Of a stretch of 64,000 nt of DNA, positions 15,877-24,627 are shown piece by piece. Source of the stretch: Streptomyces polyasparticus (lineage in GTDB: Bacteria; Actinomycetota; Actinomycetes; Streptomycetales; Streptomycetaceae); assembly GCF_014493765.1 (NCBI RefSeq), contig NZ_JACTVJ010000006.1:124001-188000 (forward strand), read 5' to 3'. Below the pieces are notes generated by a model. It was given only the letters and a program-made list of their open reading frames with translations. It did no database searches and had not been told where the DNA came from. The position numbers and the translations under genes are program-made. The stretch's first letter is position 1. Each line of letters opens with the position of its first letter.

Positions 15877-16710
15877 TCAGGCGACGTCGAAGACGGCCGG
15901 GTCCGGGCCCAGGCGCTTGCCCTCGTCGAGGGCGGCGAGCGCGGTGAGGTCCTCGGTGTCGAGCTCGAAGTCGAAGACGTCGATGTTCTCGGCGATCCGC
16001 GAGGGGGTGACGGACTTCGGGATCACCACGTTGCCGACCTGGAGGTGCCAGCGCAGCACGATCTGGGCCGGGGTGCGGCCGTGCTTCCGGGCGATCGCGA
16101 CGATCGTCGGCACCTCGAGCAGGCCCTTGCCCGAGCCGAGCGGCGACCAGGCCTCGGTGGCGATGGAGTGCTTGGCGTGCAGGGCGCGCAGTTCGGCCTG
16201 CTGCAGCTGCGGGTGCAGCTCGATCTGGTTGATGACCGGCACGACAGAGGTCTCGCCGAGCAGGCGCTCCAAGGTCTCGACGGTGAAGTTCGAGACGCCG
16301 ATCGCCTTCGCGCGGCCGGACTCGTAGATCTTCTCGAAGGCCTTGTACGTGTCGAGGTACAGGTCCTTCGACGGTAGCGGCCAGTGGATGAGGTACAGGT
16401 CGACGTAGTCGAGGCCGAGCTTGGCCAGCGAGGTGTCGAAGGCGCGGAGCGTGGAGTCGTAGCCCTGGTCGGAGTTCCAGAGCTTCGTGGTGACGAAGAG
16501 CTCCTCGCGGGCGATCCCGGAGGTGGTGAGGGCCTTGCCGGTACCCGCCTCGTTGCCGTAGACGGCGGCGGTGTCGATGCTGCGGTACCCGGCCTCCAGG
16601 GCGGTGGCGACAGCCCCGGTCGCCTCGGCGTCCGGCACCTGCCAGACGCCGAAGCCGAGCTGGGGCATCGGGACGCCGTTGTTGAGGGTGATGGTGGGGA
16701 CCTTGCTCAC
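15877..16710 (-). CDS. Aldo/keto reductase (AKR5-like)
   Basis: A 277-residue NADPH-dependent reductase, close to 2,5-diketo-gluconate reductase-type enzymes. The tetrad is complete: Asp in YRSIDTAAVYGNE with Tyr, Lys in LFVTTKLWNSDQG, and His in DLYLIHWPLPSKD. The C-terminal cofactor site is VVIPKSVTPSRIAENIDVFDF. The start chosen is the GTG at 16710 (VSKVPTITLNNGVPMPQLGFG), the canonical family N-terminus, with AAGGA about ten bases upstream. An ATG at 16755 would add 15 residues. It is followed upstream by repeat copy B, so it is transcribed independently of the Liv operon. Confidence 0.92.
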   Translation of the reverse strand: MSKVPTITLNNGVPMPQLGFGVWQVPDAEATGAVATALEAGYRSIDTAAVYGNEAGTGKALTTSGIAREELFVTTKLWNSDQGYDSTLRAFDTSLAKLGLDYVDLYLIHWPLPSKDLYLDTYKAFEKIYESGRAKAIGVSNFTVETLERLLGETSVVPVINQIELHPQLQQAELRALHAKHSIATEAWSPLGSGKGLLEVPTIVAIARKHGRTPAQIVLRWHLQVGNVVIPKSVTPSRIAENIDVFDFELDTEDLTALAALDEGKRLGPDPAVFDVA

Positions 16711-16847
16711 GAGCTCTTGATCCTTTGCGTGGTGGGGTGGGGCCTGTTTGTTCATCTTCGACCCTAACGGTCCCTCGGCTTGACCGCGTGCGGTCAGAGG
16801 GCTCGGGGTGGGGGTGGGCCGCCGTTGCGCCGACGGCGGGCCTTTTC

Positions 16848-16936
16848 CCCACCCCGCCCCTTCCCGAAACCGGGGCTTCGCCCCGGACCCCCTCATCCGA
16901 ACTTCGTTCGGATCTGCTCAAACGCCGCAGGGGCTG
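16848..16936 (+). repeat. Dispersed G/C-rich repeat, copy B
   Basis: It runs from CCCCACCCCGCCCC to CTCAAACGCCGCAGGGGCTG. Internal hairpins are CCGGGGCTTCGCCCCGG and ATCCGAACTTCGTTCGGAT. It is nearly the reverse complement of copy C at 48427-48518. It ends four bases from the livG stop codon and probably acts as the livG terminator. Confidence 0.75.
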
Positions 16937-16939
16937 AAG

Positions 16940-17713
16940 TTACGCCGCCGTTCCCAGGTACGCCTCCCTCACCTTCGGGTCTGCGCGGACTTCTGCTGCC
17001 GGGCCCTCGGCCAGGACTGTGCCCAGGTCGAGGACGATGACGCGGGCGCAGAGTTCCATGACGAAAGCGACGTTGTGCTCGACGAGGAGGACCGCGCAGC
17101 CCTCCTCGTTCGCCAAGTGGCGGATGACCGACGCAAGTTGGGAGCGTTCCTCGGCCGTCATGCCCGAGGCCGGCTCGTCCAGGAGCAGGACGCGCGGCGG
17201 GTCGGCCAGGGCCCGGGCCAGTTCGACCATGCGGGCCCGGCCCACCGGCAGGGCGCCCGCGTAGTCCTCGGCGAGGTGCTTGAGGCCGCAGGAGCGCAGG
17301 ACCTCCGCGGCCCGCTTCCGGCGTGCTGTCTCCCGCGCGCGCCGGGTCGGCGAGGACAGCAGGTCGGCGGCGAGGCCGCCCCCTCCGCCCCGCCACTCCT
17401 GGGCCACCACCAGGTTGTCGGCCACCGTGAGCTGGCCGAACAGCTGCTGGCGCTGGAACGTACGGCGCATCCCGTGCCGCGCCCGCCAGACCGGGGAGCG
17501 GCGCGTGATGTCCGTACCGTCGAGGAGCACCCGGCCGTCGTCGGGCCTGCGGATGCCGGAGACCACGTCGAACAGAGTGGTCTTGCCGGCGCCGTTCGGA
17601 CCGATCAGACCGCAGACCTCACCCGGCGCGACACCGAGCGAGACATCGGTGAGGGCCTTGATGCCGCCGAAGCGGACGCCGATGCGGGAGGCCTCCAGGA
17701 TGTATCTGCTCAT
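16940..17713 (-). CDS. livG: Branched-chain amino acid-type ABC transporter ATPase LivG
   Basis: A 257-residue cytoplasmic ATPase of the HAAT (branched-chain amino acid) importer family. Walker A is GPNGAGKTT, the Q-loop region is MRRTFQRQQLFGQLTV, and Walker B is RVLLLDEPASGM. The switch His is in VLLVEHNVAFVMEL. The signature region reads LPVGRARMVELARAL, the degenerate form usual for LivG. It ends PKVREAYLG, as family members do. The ATG overlaps the stop of the fused permease/ATPase gene (ATGA), so the two are coupled. Together with the fused LivF it gives the transporter its two ATPases. Confidence 0.95.
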   Translation of the reverse strand: MSRYILEASRIGVRFGGIKALTDVSLGVAPGEVCGLIGPNGAGKTTLFDVVSGIRRPDDGRVLLDGTDITRRSPVWRARHGMRRTFQRQQLFGQLTVADNLVVAQEWRGGGGGLAADLLSSPTRRARETARRKRAAEVLRSCGLKHLAEDYAGALPVGRARMVELARALADPPRVLLLDEPASGMTAEERSQLASVIRHLANEEGCAVLLVEHNVAFVMELCARVIVLDLGTVLAEGPAAEVRADPKVREAYLGTAA

Positions 17714-20646
17714 GGCCTGGCCACCTCCGTCGAGGACGACTCGGATGGATCCGTGCTGGTGCGGGTACTGGTGCCGTCGGAGTCGGAGTCGGAGTCGGAG
17801 TCGGAGTCGGTGCCGCTGTCGGTGTCGGTGTCGGTTCCCGTGCGGGGCTTCTCGCCCGTCCCGGTGTCGGTTCGCGTCCGGGGCTTCTCGCCCGTCCCGG
17901 TGTCGGTTCGCGTCCTGGGCTCCTCGACCGCCCCGGCGTCGGCATCCGCCCCTGCACCGGCGTCACCGCCGCCGCCCGCCGTCGACCCGTCCGTGCCCGC
18001 GATCCCCAGGTACGCCTCCGTCAGCCGGTCCGCCTGGACCTCGGTGCGCGGACCGCACCACGTCACCTTGCCCTGGGACAGGTACGCCACCGTGTCCGCG
18101 ACGCCCAGGATCTCCGCCGCCTTCTCCTCGACGAGCAGCAACGCCGTTCCCGCGTCCCGGAGTTCGGTGAGCAGCCGGAACACCTCGTCCACGACCCGCG
18201 GGGCGAGACCGAGCGACGGTTCGTCGGCGATCAGCACCTTGGGCGGATCCTGGAGCAGCGGCGCGAGCGCCAGCATCTGCTGTTCGCCGCCCGAGAGGGA
18301 GCCTGCGGTGACCTTGCGGCGCTCCGACAGGGAGGGGAACCGTGCGTAGACCTCCTCGCGCGCCTCGCGTGAGGGCAGGTGCAGCGCCAGGTTCTCCTCG
18401 ATGGTGAGCGAGGGGAAGATGCCCCGGCCCTCGGGGGCGAGCACGACCCCGGCCCGCGCCCGCCGTACCGCACCGTGACGGGTGGCGTCGTGCCCGGACA
18501 CGTACACCGTGCCGCCCTGCGCCGTGAGGAGCCCGGCGGCGACCTTGCACGTGGTCGACTTCCCGGCGCCGTTGGGTCCGAGCAGCGCGAGGATCTCGCC
18601 GGAGCGGACCGTGAGGTCGACCCCGGTGAGGACCGGTGCGCCGTCGTATCCGGCCCGCACACCGCGCAGTTCGAGCGCCGCGCCCTCCGGCGGCGGCCCG
18701 GCCTCGCGCGTGACCGCGGTCGTCGGAGTGTGCTGCACGGCCGCCTTGCGCCGGTGACGCCGTACGGAGGCGGCCGCCGCGTAGCCGTCCGGATCGTTGG
18801 CGAGCGCGAGGCCCGCCAGACCGAAGAGGATCACCGGAAGATGCGCGGACTCGGTCACGTAGTCCGAGATCAGCGGCGGCATGATCGCGAACACCAGTCC
18901 CGCCACGACCGCGAACTGCGGCCTGCGCACACCGGCGGCGACCACGACGGCGAGCCAGATGAGGCCGGTCATCGCGGTGAAGTCCGTGGCGGTGATGCGG
19001 GTCTGGTAGGAGGCGTACATCACGCCGCCGAAGCCCGCGAGCCCCGCCGACAGCGTGAACAGCATGAGCTTCGTGCGGACCACGGAGACACCCGAGGCCA
19101 TCGCCGCCGCCGGTGCCGAGCGGACCGCGAGCATCGCGCGTCCGGAGGGCGAGTTGCGCAGTGCGCTCACCGCGGCGACGGCCGCCACCACCAGGACCAC
19201 CATGGCGACGCCCATGGCGCGGTCGTCGGTGAGATCGACCGGGCCGAAGACGGGGCGGGGGATCTCCCAGCCCGTGTCGCCGTTGCGCAACCAGCCCATC
19301 TGGAACAGGACTTGATCGGCGAGGAACGCGAGCGCCAGCGTCGCGAGTGCCAGGGAGCGGCCGCCGAGCCGCAGCGCGGGCAGCGCGACCAGCGCGCCGA
19401 GCAGGGCCGCCACACAGGTGCCGACCACCGCCGCGCCGATGAATGGCCAGCCGTGGCTCATCAGCAGCCCGGCCACCATCGCGGCCCCGGTGACGAAGGT
19501 CGCCTGGGCCAGGGAGACCATCGCGCCGAGTCCCGTCACCACGGTGAACGAGATGAACACCAGGGAGATGGCGAGCCCTTGGGTCAGGGTGCCGCTCCAG
19601 AACGGAGTGGTGACCGTGTAGAAGGCCAGCGCCAGGAGCACCGCCCCTGTCGCCCACGGACCCCATTTCCGTATCCACGACTTGCCCGCGAGATAGTCGA
19701 TCGGCGGAGCGTCCACGGCCGCCGTGCCCGCGGTGCGCTGCCGGCGGGTCATGATGAGCAGCCCCGCGAAGAGGATCAGGAACGGCACCGCCGTACGGAA
19801 TCCGGTGATGCCGTCCGCGAACGAGGCGTATCCCGCGACCAGGTTCTGCAGCACCCCGAGCCCGAGCCCGCCCGCGAAGGCGAGCGGGACGGACATGAAG
19901 CGCCCGAGCACCGCGGCGGTCGCGGAGATGAACAGGAACAGCGTGTAGTCGTGCGCGGACAGGGCGAGCAGGGGAGTGGCGAGCACTCCGGCGAGCCCGG
20001 CGAGACCCGAGGACAGCATCCACGCAAGGGACGAGAGCCGGTCCGCGCTGATGCCGCGCAGCTCGACCAGGGAGCGGTTGTCGACGGAGGCGCGGAGCTT
20101 GAGCCCGAGCGGTGTGTGCCGCATCAGGATCCACAGCGCCACCGCCACGATCGCCGTCGCCACCCAGGTGATCAGCTGGTCGGAGTCGATGCCGACCCCG
20201 TCCATCAGCTGCCATGACTCGGCCGGTGAAGGACCGACACCCGGCAGGCCGAACTGGTTCTCCGCGGGCACCACGGAGGCGCCCGCGTCCTCCAGGAGTT
20301 CGACCACCCACAGACCGAGCGCGGGCAGCGCGACGAGCAGACCGATCGTGGCGACGATCTGCGCCGTCTCGCCGACCCGTGCCAGTTTGCGGAACATCAG
20401 GCGGTCGAGCGCCCAGCCGAGGGCCGGTGCGATCACGAACACCATCAGGATCGCGGTCGGTATCGCGGGCCAGCCGAACCCCGAGTGCAGCTCGTGGAAG
20501 CCGAGCGCACACAGGTAAGCGGTGGCGCCGTGGGCGAAGTTGAAGAGTCCGGAGGCCGAGTAGGACAGGACGAGCCCGGTCGCGAGCAGGGCGTACAGCG
20601 CACCCGAGACCAGACCGCTCAGCACGAAGCCAAGAAGGTCAGCCAT
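17710..20646 (-). CDS. Fused LivH-LivM-LivF transporter protein
   Basis: A 978-residue three-part fusion. Residues about 1-300 are a LivH permease (LSGLVSGALYALLATGLVLSY ... LLALSAHDYTLFLFI). Residues about 320-640 are a LivM permease (LAISLVFISFTVVTGLGAMVSLAQATFV ... MTGLIWLAVVVAAGVRRP). Residues about 670-890 are a LivF ATPase with Walker A GPNGAGKST, signature LSGGEQQM and Walker B VLIADEPSLGLAP. About 75 further residues are low-complexity, made of EKPRTRTDTGTG repeats and Asp-Ser runs. Normally these are three separate genes. Frames are continuous with no internal stop. The gene lies 12 bp after the binding-protein gene and overlaps livG. Confidence 0.95.
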   Translation of the reverse strand: MADLLGFVLSGLVSGALYALLATGLVLSYSASGLFNFAHGATAYLCALGFHELHSGFGWPAIPTAILMVFVIAPALGWALDRLMFRKLARVGETAQIVATIGLLVALPALGLWVVELLEDAGASVVPAENQFGLPGVGPSPAESWQLMDGVGIDSDQLITWVATAIVAVALWILMRHTPLGLKLRASVDNRSLVELRGISADRLSSLAWMLSSGLAGLAGVLATPLLALSAHDYTLFLFISATAAVLGRFMSVPLAFAGGLGLGVLQNLVAGYASFADGITGFRTAVPFLILFAGLLIMTRRQRTAGTAAVDAPPIDYLAGKSWIRKWGPWATGAVLLALAFYTVTTPFWSGTLTQGLAISLVFISFTVVTGLGAMVSLAQATFVTGAAMVAGLLMSHGWPFIGAAVVGTCVAALLGALVALPALRLGGRSLALATLALAFLADQVLFQMGWLRNGDTGWEIPRPVFGPVDLTDDRAMGVAMVVLVVAAVAAVSALRNSPSGRAMLAVRSAPAAAMASGVSVVRTKLMLFTLSAGLAGFGGVMYASYQTRITATDFTAMTGLIWLAVVVAAGVRRPQFAVVAGLVFAIMPPLISDYVTESAHLPVILFGLAGLALANDPDGYAAAASVRRHRRKAAVQHTPTTAVTREAGPPPEGAALELRGVRAGYDGAPVLTGVDLTVRSGEILALLGPNGAGKSTTCKVAAGLLTAQGGTVYVSGHDATRHGAVRRARAGVVLAPEGRGIFPSLTIEENLALHLPSREAREEVYARFPSLSERRKVTAGSLSGGEQQMLALAPLLQDPPKVLIADEPSLGLAPRVVDEVFRLLTELRDAGTALLLVEEKAAEILGVADTVAYLSQGKVTWCGPRTEVQADRLTEAYLGIAGTDGSTAGGGGDAGAGADADAGAVEEPRTRTDTGTGEKPRTRTDTGTGEKPRTGTDTDTDSGTDSDSDSDSDSDGTSTRTSTDPSESSSTEVARP
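17770..17940 (-). repeat. In-frame tandem repeats in the LivHMF tail
   Basis: A GGAGTC hexamer array (17775-17808, encoding Asp-Ser repeats) is followed by 36-bp units (12 codons, EKPRTRTDTGTG) between about 17835 and 17935. All units keep the reading frame. Such a tract is prone to length variation by slippage. Confidence 0.85.
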
Positions 20647-20658
20647 GCCCGTGACCCC

Positions 20659-21921
20659 CTACTTGAAGGGGATGGGTTCGTAGCACTTGAAGGGCGAGGA
20701 CACCACGTACTTGCCGTCCTTCAGCTGTACGAGCGCACCGCAGCCGAACGCTTCCTTGTGGCCCTTGGGTCCCGAGCGGTCGCCGACCATCGTGCCGGTG
20801 TCGGAGTAGGCCGCCGCGGCCTTCTGGAAGGAGTCCACGGTCAGGTCCTTGCCGGCCTTCTCGGCGATGGAGAGGAAGTAGTCGGCGGACATGTAGCCGG
20901 TCATCATGTGCATGTTGAGCGGCACATCCTTGCCCGCGGCCTTCTTGATGTCCTCCTTGAACTGCGCCATCTGCGGGCTGTCCGACTCGAACGGCTCGAA
21001 GGAGAGCAGGACATGCACGCCGTCGAGCGCCTGCGCGGTGGTGTCCTTGGCGAGCAGCCCCGGGTCGTAGTCCGTCGGGTCGGTCAGCACACCCTTGTAG
21101 CCGGCGCGCTTGAGCGCGGTGAACAGACCGATGTTGTACGGGGTCTGCATCACGGAGACGACCACATCGGGGGCCTTGCCGCCGTTGGAGCGCAGGATCT
21201 CCTTGGTGTACGCGGACCAGTCGCTCGGCGTCGAGGTCGCGGGCACGGAGGCCTTGGCGTAGGCGACCTTGAAGCCGCCCGCCGCGAAGCCCTGCTGGTA
21301 GGTGCGGATGGCGAACTTGCCGGCGTCGTTGTCATTGGCGAGCACCGCCACCGACTTGCCCTCCGCGCCGCCGAGCACATGCGCGAGACCCTCGGGCCAG
21401 GACTGGGTGATGGTGCCGCCTGGCATCGGGACGAGGCAGCCGTTGAACCCGTAGATGTACTCGCTGTTGCAGAACTGCGGGATGGTGCCCCAGCCGAAGG
21501 TGGGCACCTTCTCCTTGCTGAGGAGGTCGGCGCCCGAGAAGGTCACCGAGCTCATCGGCGAGACGGCGAACACCTTCTCCTGCTGGACGAGTTTGCGGGC
21601 CGCGGTGAGGTTCTTGCCCGGGTCCTGGCCGTCGTCCTCGGCCCCGATGTAGTCGATCTTGCGGCCGTTGATCCCGCCCTCCGCGTTGGCGCGGTCGTAG
21701 CGGGCCTTGGCGCCCAGGTCGGTGTCCTTCTTGCTGTAGCCGCTCGCGGTGGTCATGGAGACGATGCCGCCGACCTTGATGGAGTCGTCGGTCACTCCCC
21801 GTACCGAACCGCCCTTGCCCGGATTGTCCGAGCCGCCGGCTGAGTTGGAAGCTGAGTTGCATGCAGTGGCGAGCAGCAGCGCTGCCGACGCTGCTGCGAT
21901 GGCGCGGAACGATCGCAACAC
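20659..21921 (-). CDS. livK: Branched-chain amino acid-type substrate-binding lipoprotein
   Basis: A 420-residue periplasmic-binding-type lipoprotein (Peripla_BP_6), anchored outside the membrane to capture the substrate for the Liv transporter. The signal peptide ends in the lipobox LLATAC. The mature chain has typical HAAT stretches (DDSIKVGGIVSMTTASGYSKKDTDLGAKARYDRANAEGGINGRKI; VAVLANDNDAGKFA). I chose the GTG at 21921 because GGAGG lies nine bases upstream and the signal peptide then has the usual length. Upstream in-frame ATGs at 21951 and 21996 lack such a site. The ligand cannot be inferred; the adjacent acyl-CoA synthetase hints at an organic acid. Confidence 0.92.
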   Translation of the reverse strand: MLRSFRAIAAASAALLLATACNSASNSAGGSDNPGKGGSVRGVTDDSIKVGGIVSMTTASGYSKKDTDLGAKARYDRANAEGGINGRKIDYIGAEDDGQDPGKNLTAARKLVQQEKVFAVSPMSSVTFSGADLLSKEKVPTFGWGTIPQFCNSEYIYGFNGCLVPMPGGTITQSWPEGLAHVLGGAEGKSVAVLANDNDAGKFAIRTYQQGFAAGGFKVAYAKASVPATSTPSDWSAYTKEILRSNGGKAPDVVVSVMQTPYNIGLFTALKRAGYKGVLTDPTDYDPGLLAKDTTAQALDGVHVLLSFEPFESDSPQMAQFKEDIKKAAGKDVPLNMHMMTGYMSADYFLSIAEKAGKDLTVDSFQKAAAAYSDTGTMVGDRSGPKGHKEAFGCGALVQLKDGKYVVSSPFKCYEPIPFK

Positions 21922-22026
21922 GGCCCTGTCCCTCCGTCGAAGTCTCCGCATTCTGTGGGGGACCTGATGAACCGTCAATAAGTGACGCATCGCCAATTGA
22001 TGACCCGTCAGAAACGGAAGGCGGGC

Positions 22027-22062
22027 GTATCCCGGGCCCGCTCAAGTGTGGTCCCGGGATAC
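22027..22062 (-). terminator. Hairpin terminator after the acyl-CoA synthetase
   Basis: Perfect 10-bp arms, GTATCCCGGG / CCCGGGATAC with a 16-nt loop, begin two bases past the synthetase stop and lie before the livK start. It likely separates the synthetase transcript from the Liv operon. Confidence 0.75.
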
Positions 22063-22063
22063 C

Positions 22064-23890
22064 TCAGCTGCTGTAGAGCGCCTCGACCTCGGTGGAGTAC
22101 GCCTGCTCAATGGCCTTGCGCTTGAGCTTCAGGGACGGCGTGAGCAGCCCGTGCTCCTCGGAGAACTGGTGGGCCAGTATGCGGAACGTACGAATGGATT
22201 CGGCCTGCGAGACAAGGGTGTTGGCCGCCACGACCGCGCGCCGCACCTCCATCTCCAGGTCCGGATCGCGCACCAGGTCCGCGGGCTCGAGCGAGGGCTT
22301 GCCGCGCATGGCGAGCCAGTGCTCCACGGCGTCGGAGTCCAGGGTGACCAGGGCGGCGATGTACGGCCGGTCGTTGCCGACCACGATGCACTGCGCGACC
22401 AGCGGGTGGTCGCGCACCCGCTCCTCGAGCTGCGCGGGCGAGACGGACTTGCCGCCCGAGGTCACCAGGATCTCCTTCTTGCGCCCGGTGATCGTCAGAT
22501 AGCCGTCCTCGTCCAGGGCGCCGATGTCCCCGGTGGAGAGCCAGCCGTCGTGCAGCGTGGCGTCGGTGGCCTTGGGGTCGCCGAGGTAGCCCTGGAAGAT
22601 GTGGCTGCCGTGCAGCCAGACCTCGCCGTCCTCCGCGATGTGCACGGTCGTGCCGGGCAGGGGCAGGCCGACGGTGCCGAAGCGGGTGCGCTCGGGCGGG
22701 TTGGCGGTCGCGGCGGCCGTGGACTCCGTGAGTCCGTACCCCTCGAAGATATGGACGCCCGCGCCCGCGTAGAAGAGTCCGAGCCTGCGGTCCATGCCCG
22801 AACCGCCCGACATGGCGTGCCGCACCCGCCCGCCCATGGCCTCGCGGACCTTGGCGTAGACGAGCTTCTCGAACAGGCTGTGCTGCATCCGCAGCGCCGC
22901 CGAAGGGCCGGGCCCGGTGCCGAACGCCTTGTGCTCCTGCGCCTCGGCGTACTTCACCGCGCAGTCCACGGCCTTCTCGAACGGGCCGAGTTTTCCGCCC
23001 AGTTCGGCCTTGCGGCGGGCCGCGTGGAAGATCTTCTCGAAGATGTACGGCACGGCGAGGAAGAAGGTCGGCCGGAACTCCGCCAGATCCGGAAGCAGCG
23101 CCGCCGCGCTCAGCTCGGGCTGATGGCCGAACTTGACCTTCGCGCGTACGGCGGCGACCTGCACCATCCGTCCGAAGACATGGGCGAGCGGCAGGAAGAG
23201 CAGCGTCGAGGGCTCGTCGCCGGGCTTCGTGTGGAAGACGGGCTCCCAGCGGGCGGCGATGGTGTCGCACTCCCACATGAGGTTGGCGTGCGTGATCACA
23301 CAGCCCTTGGGGCGGCCCGTGGTGCCGGAGGTGTAGATGACGGTGGCGACCGAGTCGGGCATCACCGCACGGCGGTGGCGGTGCACCATCTCGTCCTCGA
23401 TGTGCTCGCCGGCCGCGGTGAGTTCACCAACCGCCTGCGCGTCCAGCTGCCACAGACGCTTCAGTGCGGGCAGCCGGTCGATCACCGAACCGATGGTCAT
23501 CGCGTGGTCCTCGTGCTCGACGACGCAGGACGAGACCTGTGCGTCGTGCAGCATCCAGAAGACCTGCTCGGCCGAGGAGGTGGGATAGATCGGCACGACC
23601 TGGGCGCCGACGGTCCACAGCGCGAAGTCGAAGAGCGTCCACTCGTAGCGTGTACGGGACATGATCGCGACGCGGTCGCCGAACCGTACGCCTTGCGCGA
23701 GCAGCCCCTTGGCGAGGGCGAGCACCTCGGCGCAGAACTCGGCCGAGGTGACGTCCGTCAACTGCCCGTCGGTCTTGCGGCCGAGGGCGATGTGCAGCGG
23801 GTCCTCCTGGGCATGGTCGAACACCGCGTCCGCCAGGCCGCCCACCACGGGCGCCGGGGACGCCAGGGGAGGTGAGGTGAACTCGCGCAA
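22064..23890 (-). CDS. Long-chain acyl-CoA synthetase (AMP-forming)
   Basis: A 608-residue acyl-adenylate/CoA ligase of the FadD15-like group, which activates a carboxylic acid with ATP and then CoA. The P-loop is TVIYTSGTTGRPKG. Other motifs are GYGLTEST, STGDIG...DGYLTITGRKKE and the C-terminal Lys in LKLKRKAIE. Length and order match the family. I chose the TTG at 23890 (LREFTSPPLASP), with AAGGAG five bases upstream. An ATG 48 bases further up lacks a site and family-like sequence. It lies upstream of the Liv operon in the same orientation, so the transporter may feed its substrate, but a hairpin separates the transcripts. Confidence 0.93.
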   Translation of the reverse strand: MREFTSPPLASPAPVVGGLADAVFDHAQEDPLHIALGRKTDGQLTDVTSAEFCAEVLALAKGLLAQGVRFGDRVAIMSRTRYEWTLFDFALWTVGAQVVPIYPTSSAEQVFWMLHDAQVSSCVVEHEDHAMTIGSVIDRLPALKRLWQLDAQAVGELTAAGEHIEDEMVHRHRRAVMPDSVATVIYTSGTTGRPKGCVITHANLMWECDTIAARWEPVFHTKPGDEPSTLLFLPLAHVFGRMVQVAAVRAKVKFGHQPELSAAALLPDLAEFRPTFFLAVPYIFEKIFHAARRKAELGGKLGPFEKAVDCAVKYAEAQEHKAFGTGPGPSAALRMQHSLFEKLVYAKVREAMGGRVRHAMSGGSGMDRRLGLFYAGAGVHIFEGYGLTESTAAATANPPERTRFGTVGLPLPGTTVHIAEDGEVWLHGSHIFQGYLGDPKATDATLHDGWLSTGDIGALDEDGYLTITGRKKEILVTSGGKSVSPAQLEERVRDHPLVAQCIVVGNDRPYIAALVTLDSDAVEHWLAMRGKPSLEPADLVRDPDLEMEVRRAVVAANTLVSQAESIRTFRILAHQFSEEHGLLTPSLKLKRKAIEQAYSTEVEALYSS

Positions 23891-24056
23891 GTGGTCTCCT
23901 TGTGGCGCTCCTTGATGCGCGGTGAAGGTACCCCACACGGGGCCCGGGCGGGAGGGGGCGTTCCGCTCCGGGCGCCGTGCCGATACGTCCAGGTCAGCCG
24001 CTTAAATGGGGCCACAAGGTAGGAGGGTGGGACAGATTACTGACTTGCGGGTAAGT

Positions 24057-24080
24057 TTCGGTGGCGTAATCTCCACCGAA
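24057..24080 (-). terminator. Hairpin after the calycin-like gene
   Basis: Perfect 8-bp arms, TTCGGTGG / CCACCGAA with an 8-nt loop, start 15 bp beyond the stop of the gene ending at 24095. It is a likely terminator preventing read-through into the synthetase gene. Confidence 0.6.
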
Positions 24081-24094
24081 TTTGTACGACGTGG

Positions 24095-24568
24095 TCACCG
24101 CCCCGTCGTCGTCTCGCGGGCGAACTCCATGATCCAGTTCGTGGCCCAGGTGCGGCCGTCGTCGGCCGAGAACGCCTGCTCCCAGCGGGCGGTGCTCCCG
24201 GAGATGTCCGACCAGCGGAAGCGCACCCTGACCGGCTTGCCCTCGTGGCTGTCGTCCCCGAAGAATTCCCCGGTTCCGTCGTCACCGAACCGTCCCTTCA
24301 CCGGCGGATAGAGCTTGCCGCACCTGCTGTCCGCCCAGTACAGCGACCACTCCTTGGTCTCTTGGTCGAAGAGCCGCAGCGTGAGGCCCGAATAGTCCGG
24401 CATCGCGTTCTCGTCGAAGTGCGCGGCCCCGCCGAAGTGCGTGCCGCCTTCGGTGACGGAGTCGAACTCCTGCCAGCCGGCCGCCTCGGGGTTGAGGAAG
24501 TCGAGTGCCTTGCGGTGGTGGACATTCCAGCGGCCGACGAGGAAGTCGAAGTCGTACGAGGTGGTCAT
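24095..24568 (-). CDS. DUF1579-like (calycin-type) hypothetical protein
   Basis: A 157-residue cytosolic protein. The sequence SYDFDFLVGRWNVHHRKALDFLNPEAAGWQEFDS opens as in heme-bindable/lipocalin-like DUF1579 proteins. Alternating beta-strand patterns follow (GLTLRLFDQETKEWSLYWADSRCG, VRVRFRWSDISGSTARWEQAFSADDGRTWATNW). No catalytic motif is visible. The start is the ATG at 24568 with AGGAGA upstream. It is 60 bp downstream of the next minus-strand gene and probably cotranscribed with it, under the palindrome at 25132. Its function is unknown; small-molecule binding is the family-based guess. Confidence 0.75.
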   Translation of the reverse strand: MTTSYDFDFLVGRWNVHHRKALDFLNPEAAGWQEFDSVTEGGTHFGGAAHFDENAMPDYSGLTLRLFDQETKEWSLYWADSRCGKLYPPVKGRFGDDGTGEFFGDDSHEGKPVRVRFRWSDISGSTARWEQAFSADDGRTWATNWIMEFARETTTGR

Positions 24569-24627
24569 GCGGGGTCTCCTGGTGGTCGTGCGGGTCGCTG
24601 TGCTGGTCGTGCGGGTTCCTGTGCAGG

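Noticed and set aside
17770-17940. CRISPR-like repeated DNA
   Set aside because: The units are in-frame coding repeats with no unique spacers and no cas genes nearby.
17963-20512. 849-codon minus-strand frame over the Liv fusion gene
   Set aside because: It is a shifted frame of the clear LivHMF protein and shows only Arg/Gly-rich composition without domains.
22046-23875. 609-codon plus-strand frame opposite the acyl-CoA synthetase
   Set aside because: It is a mirror frame of a gene with complete AMP-ligase motifs and has no ribosome site.
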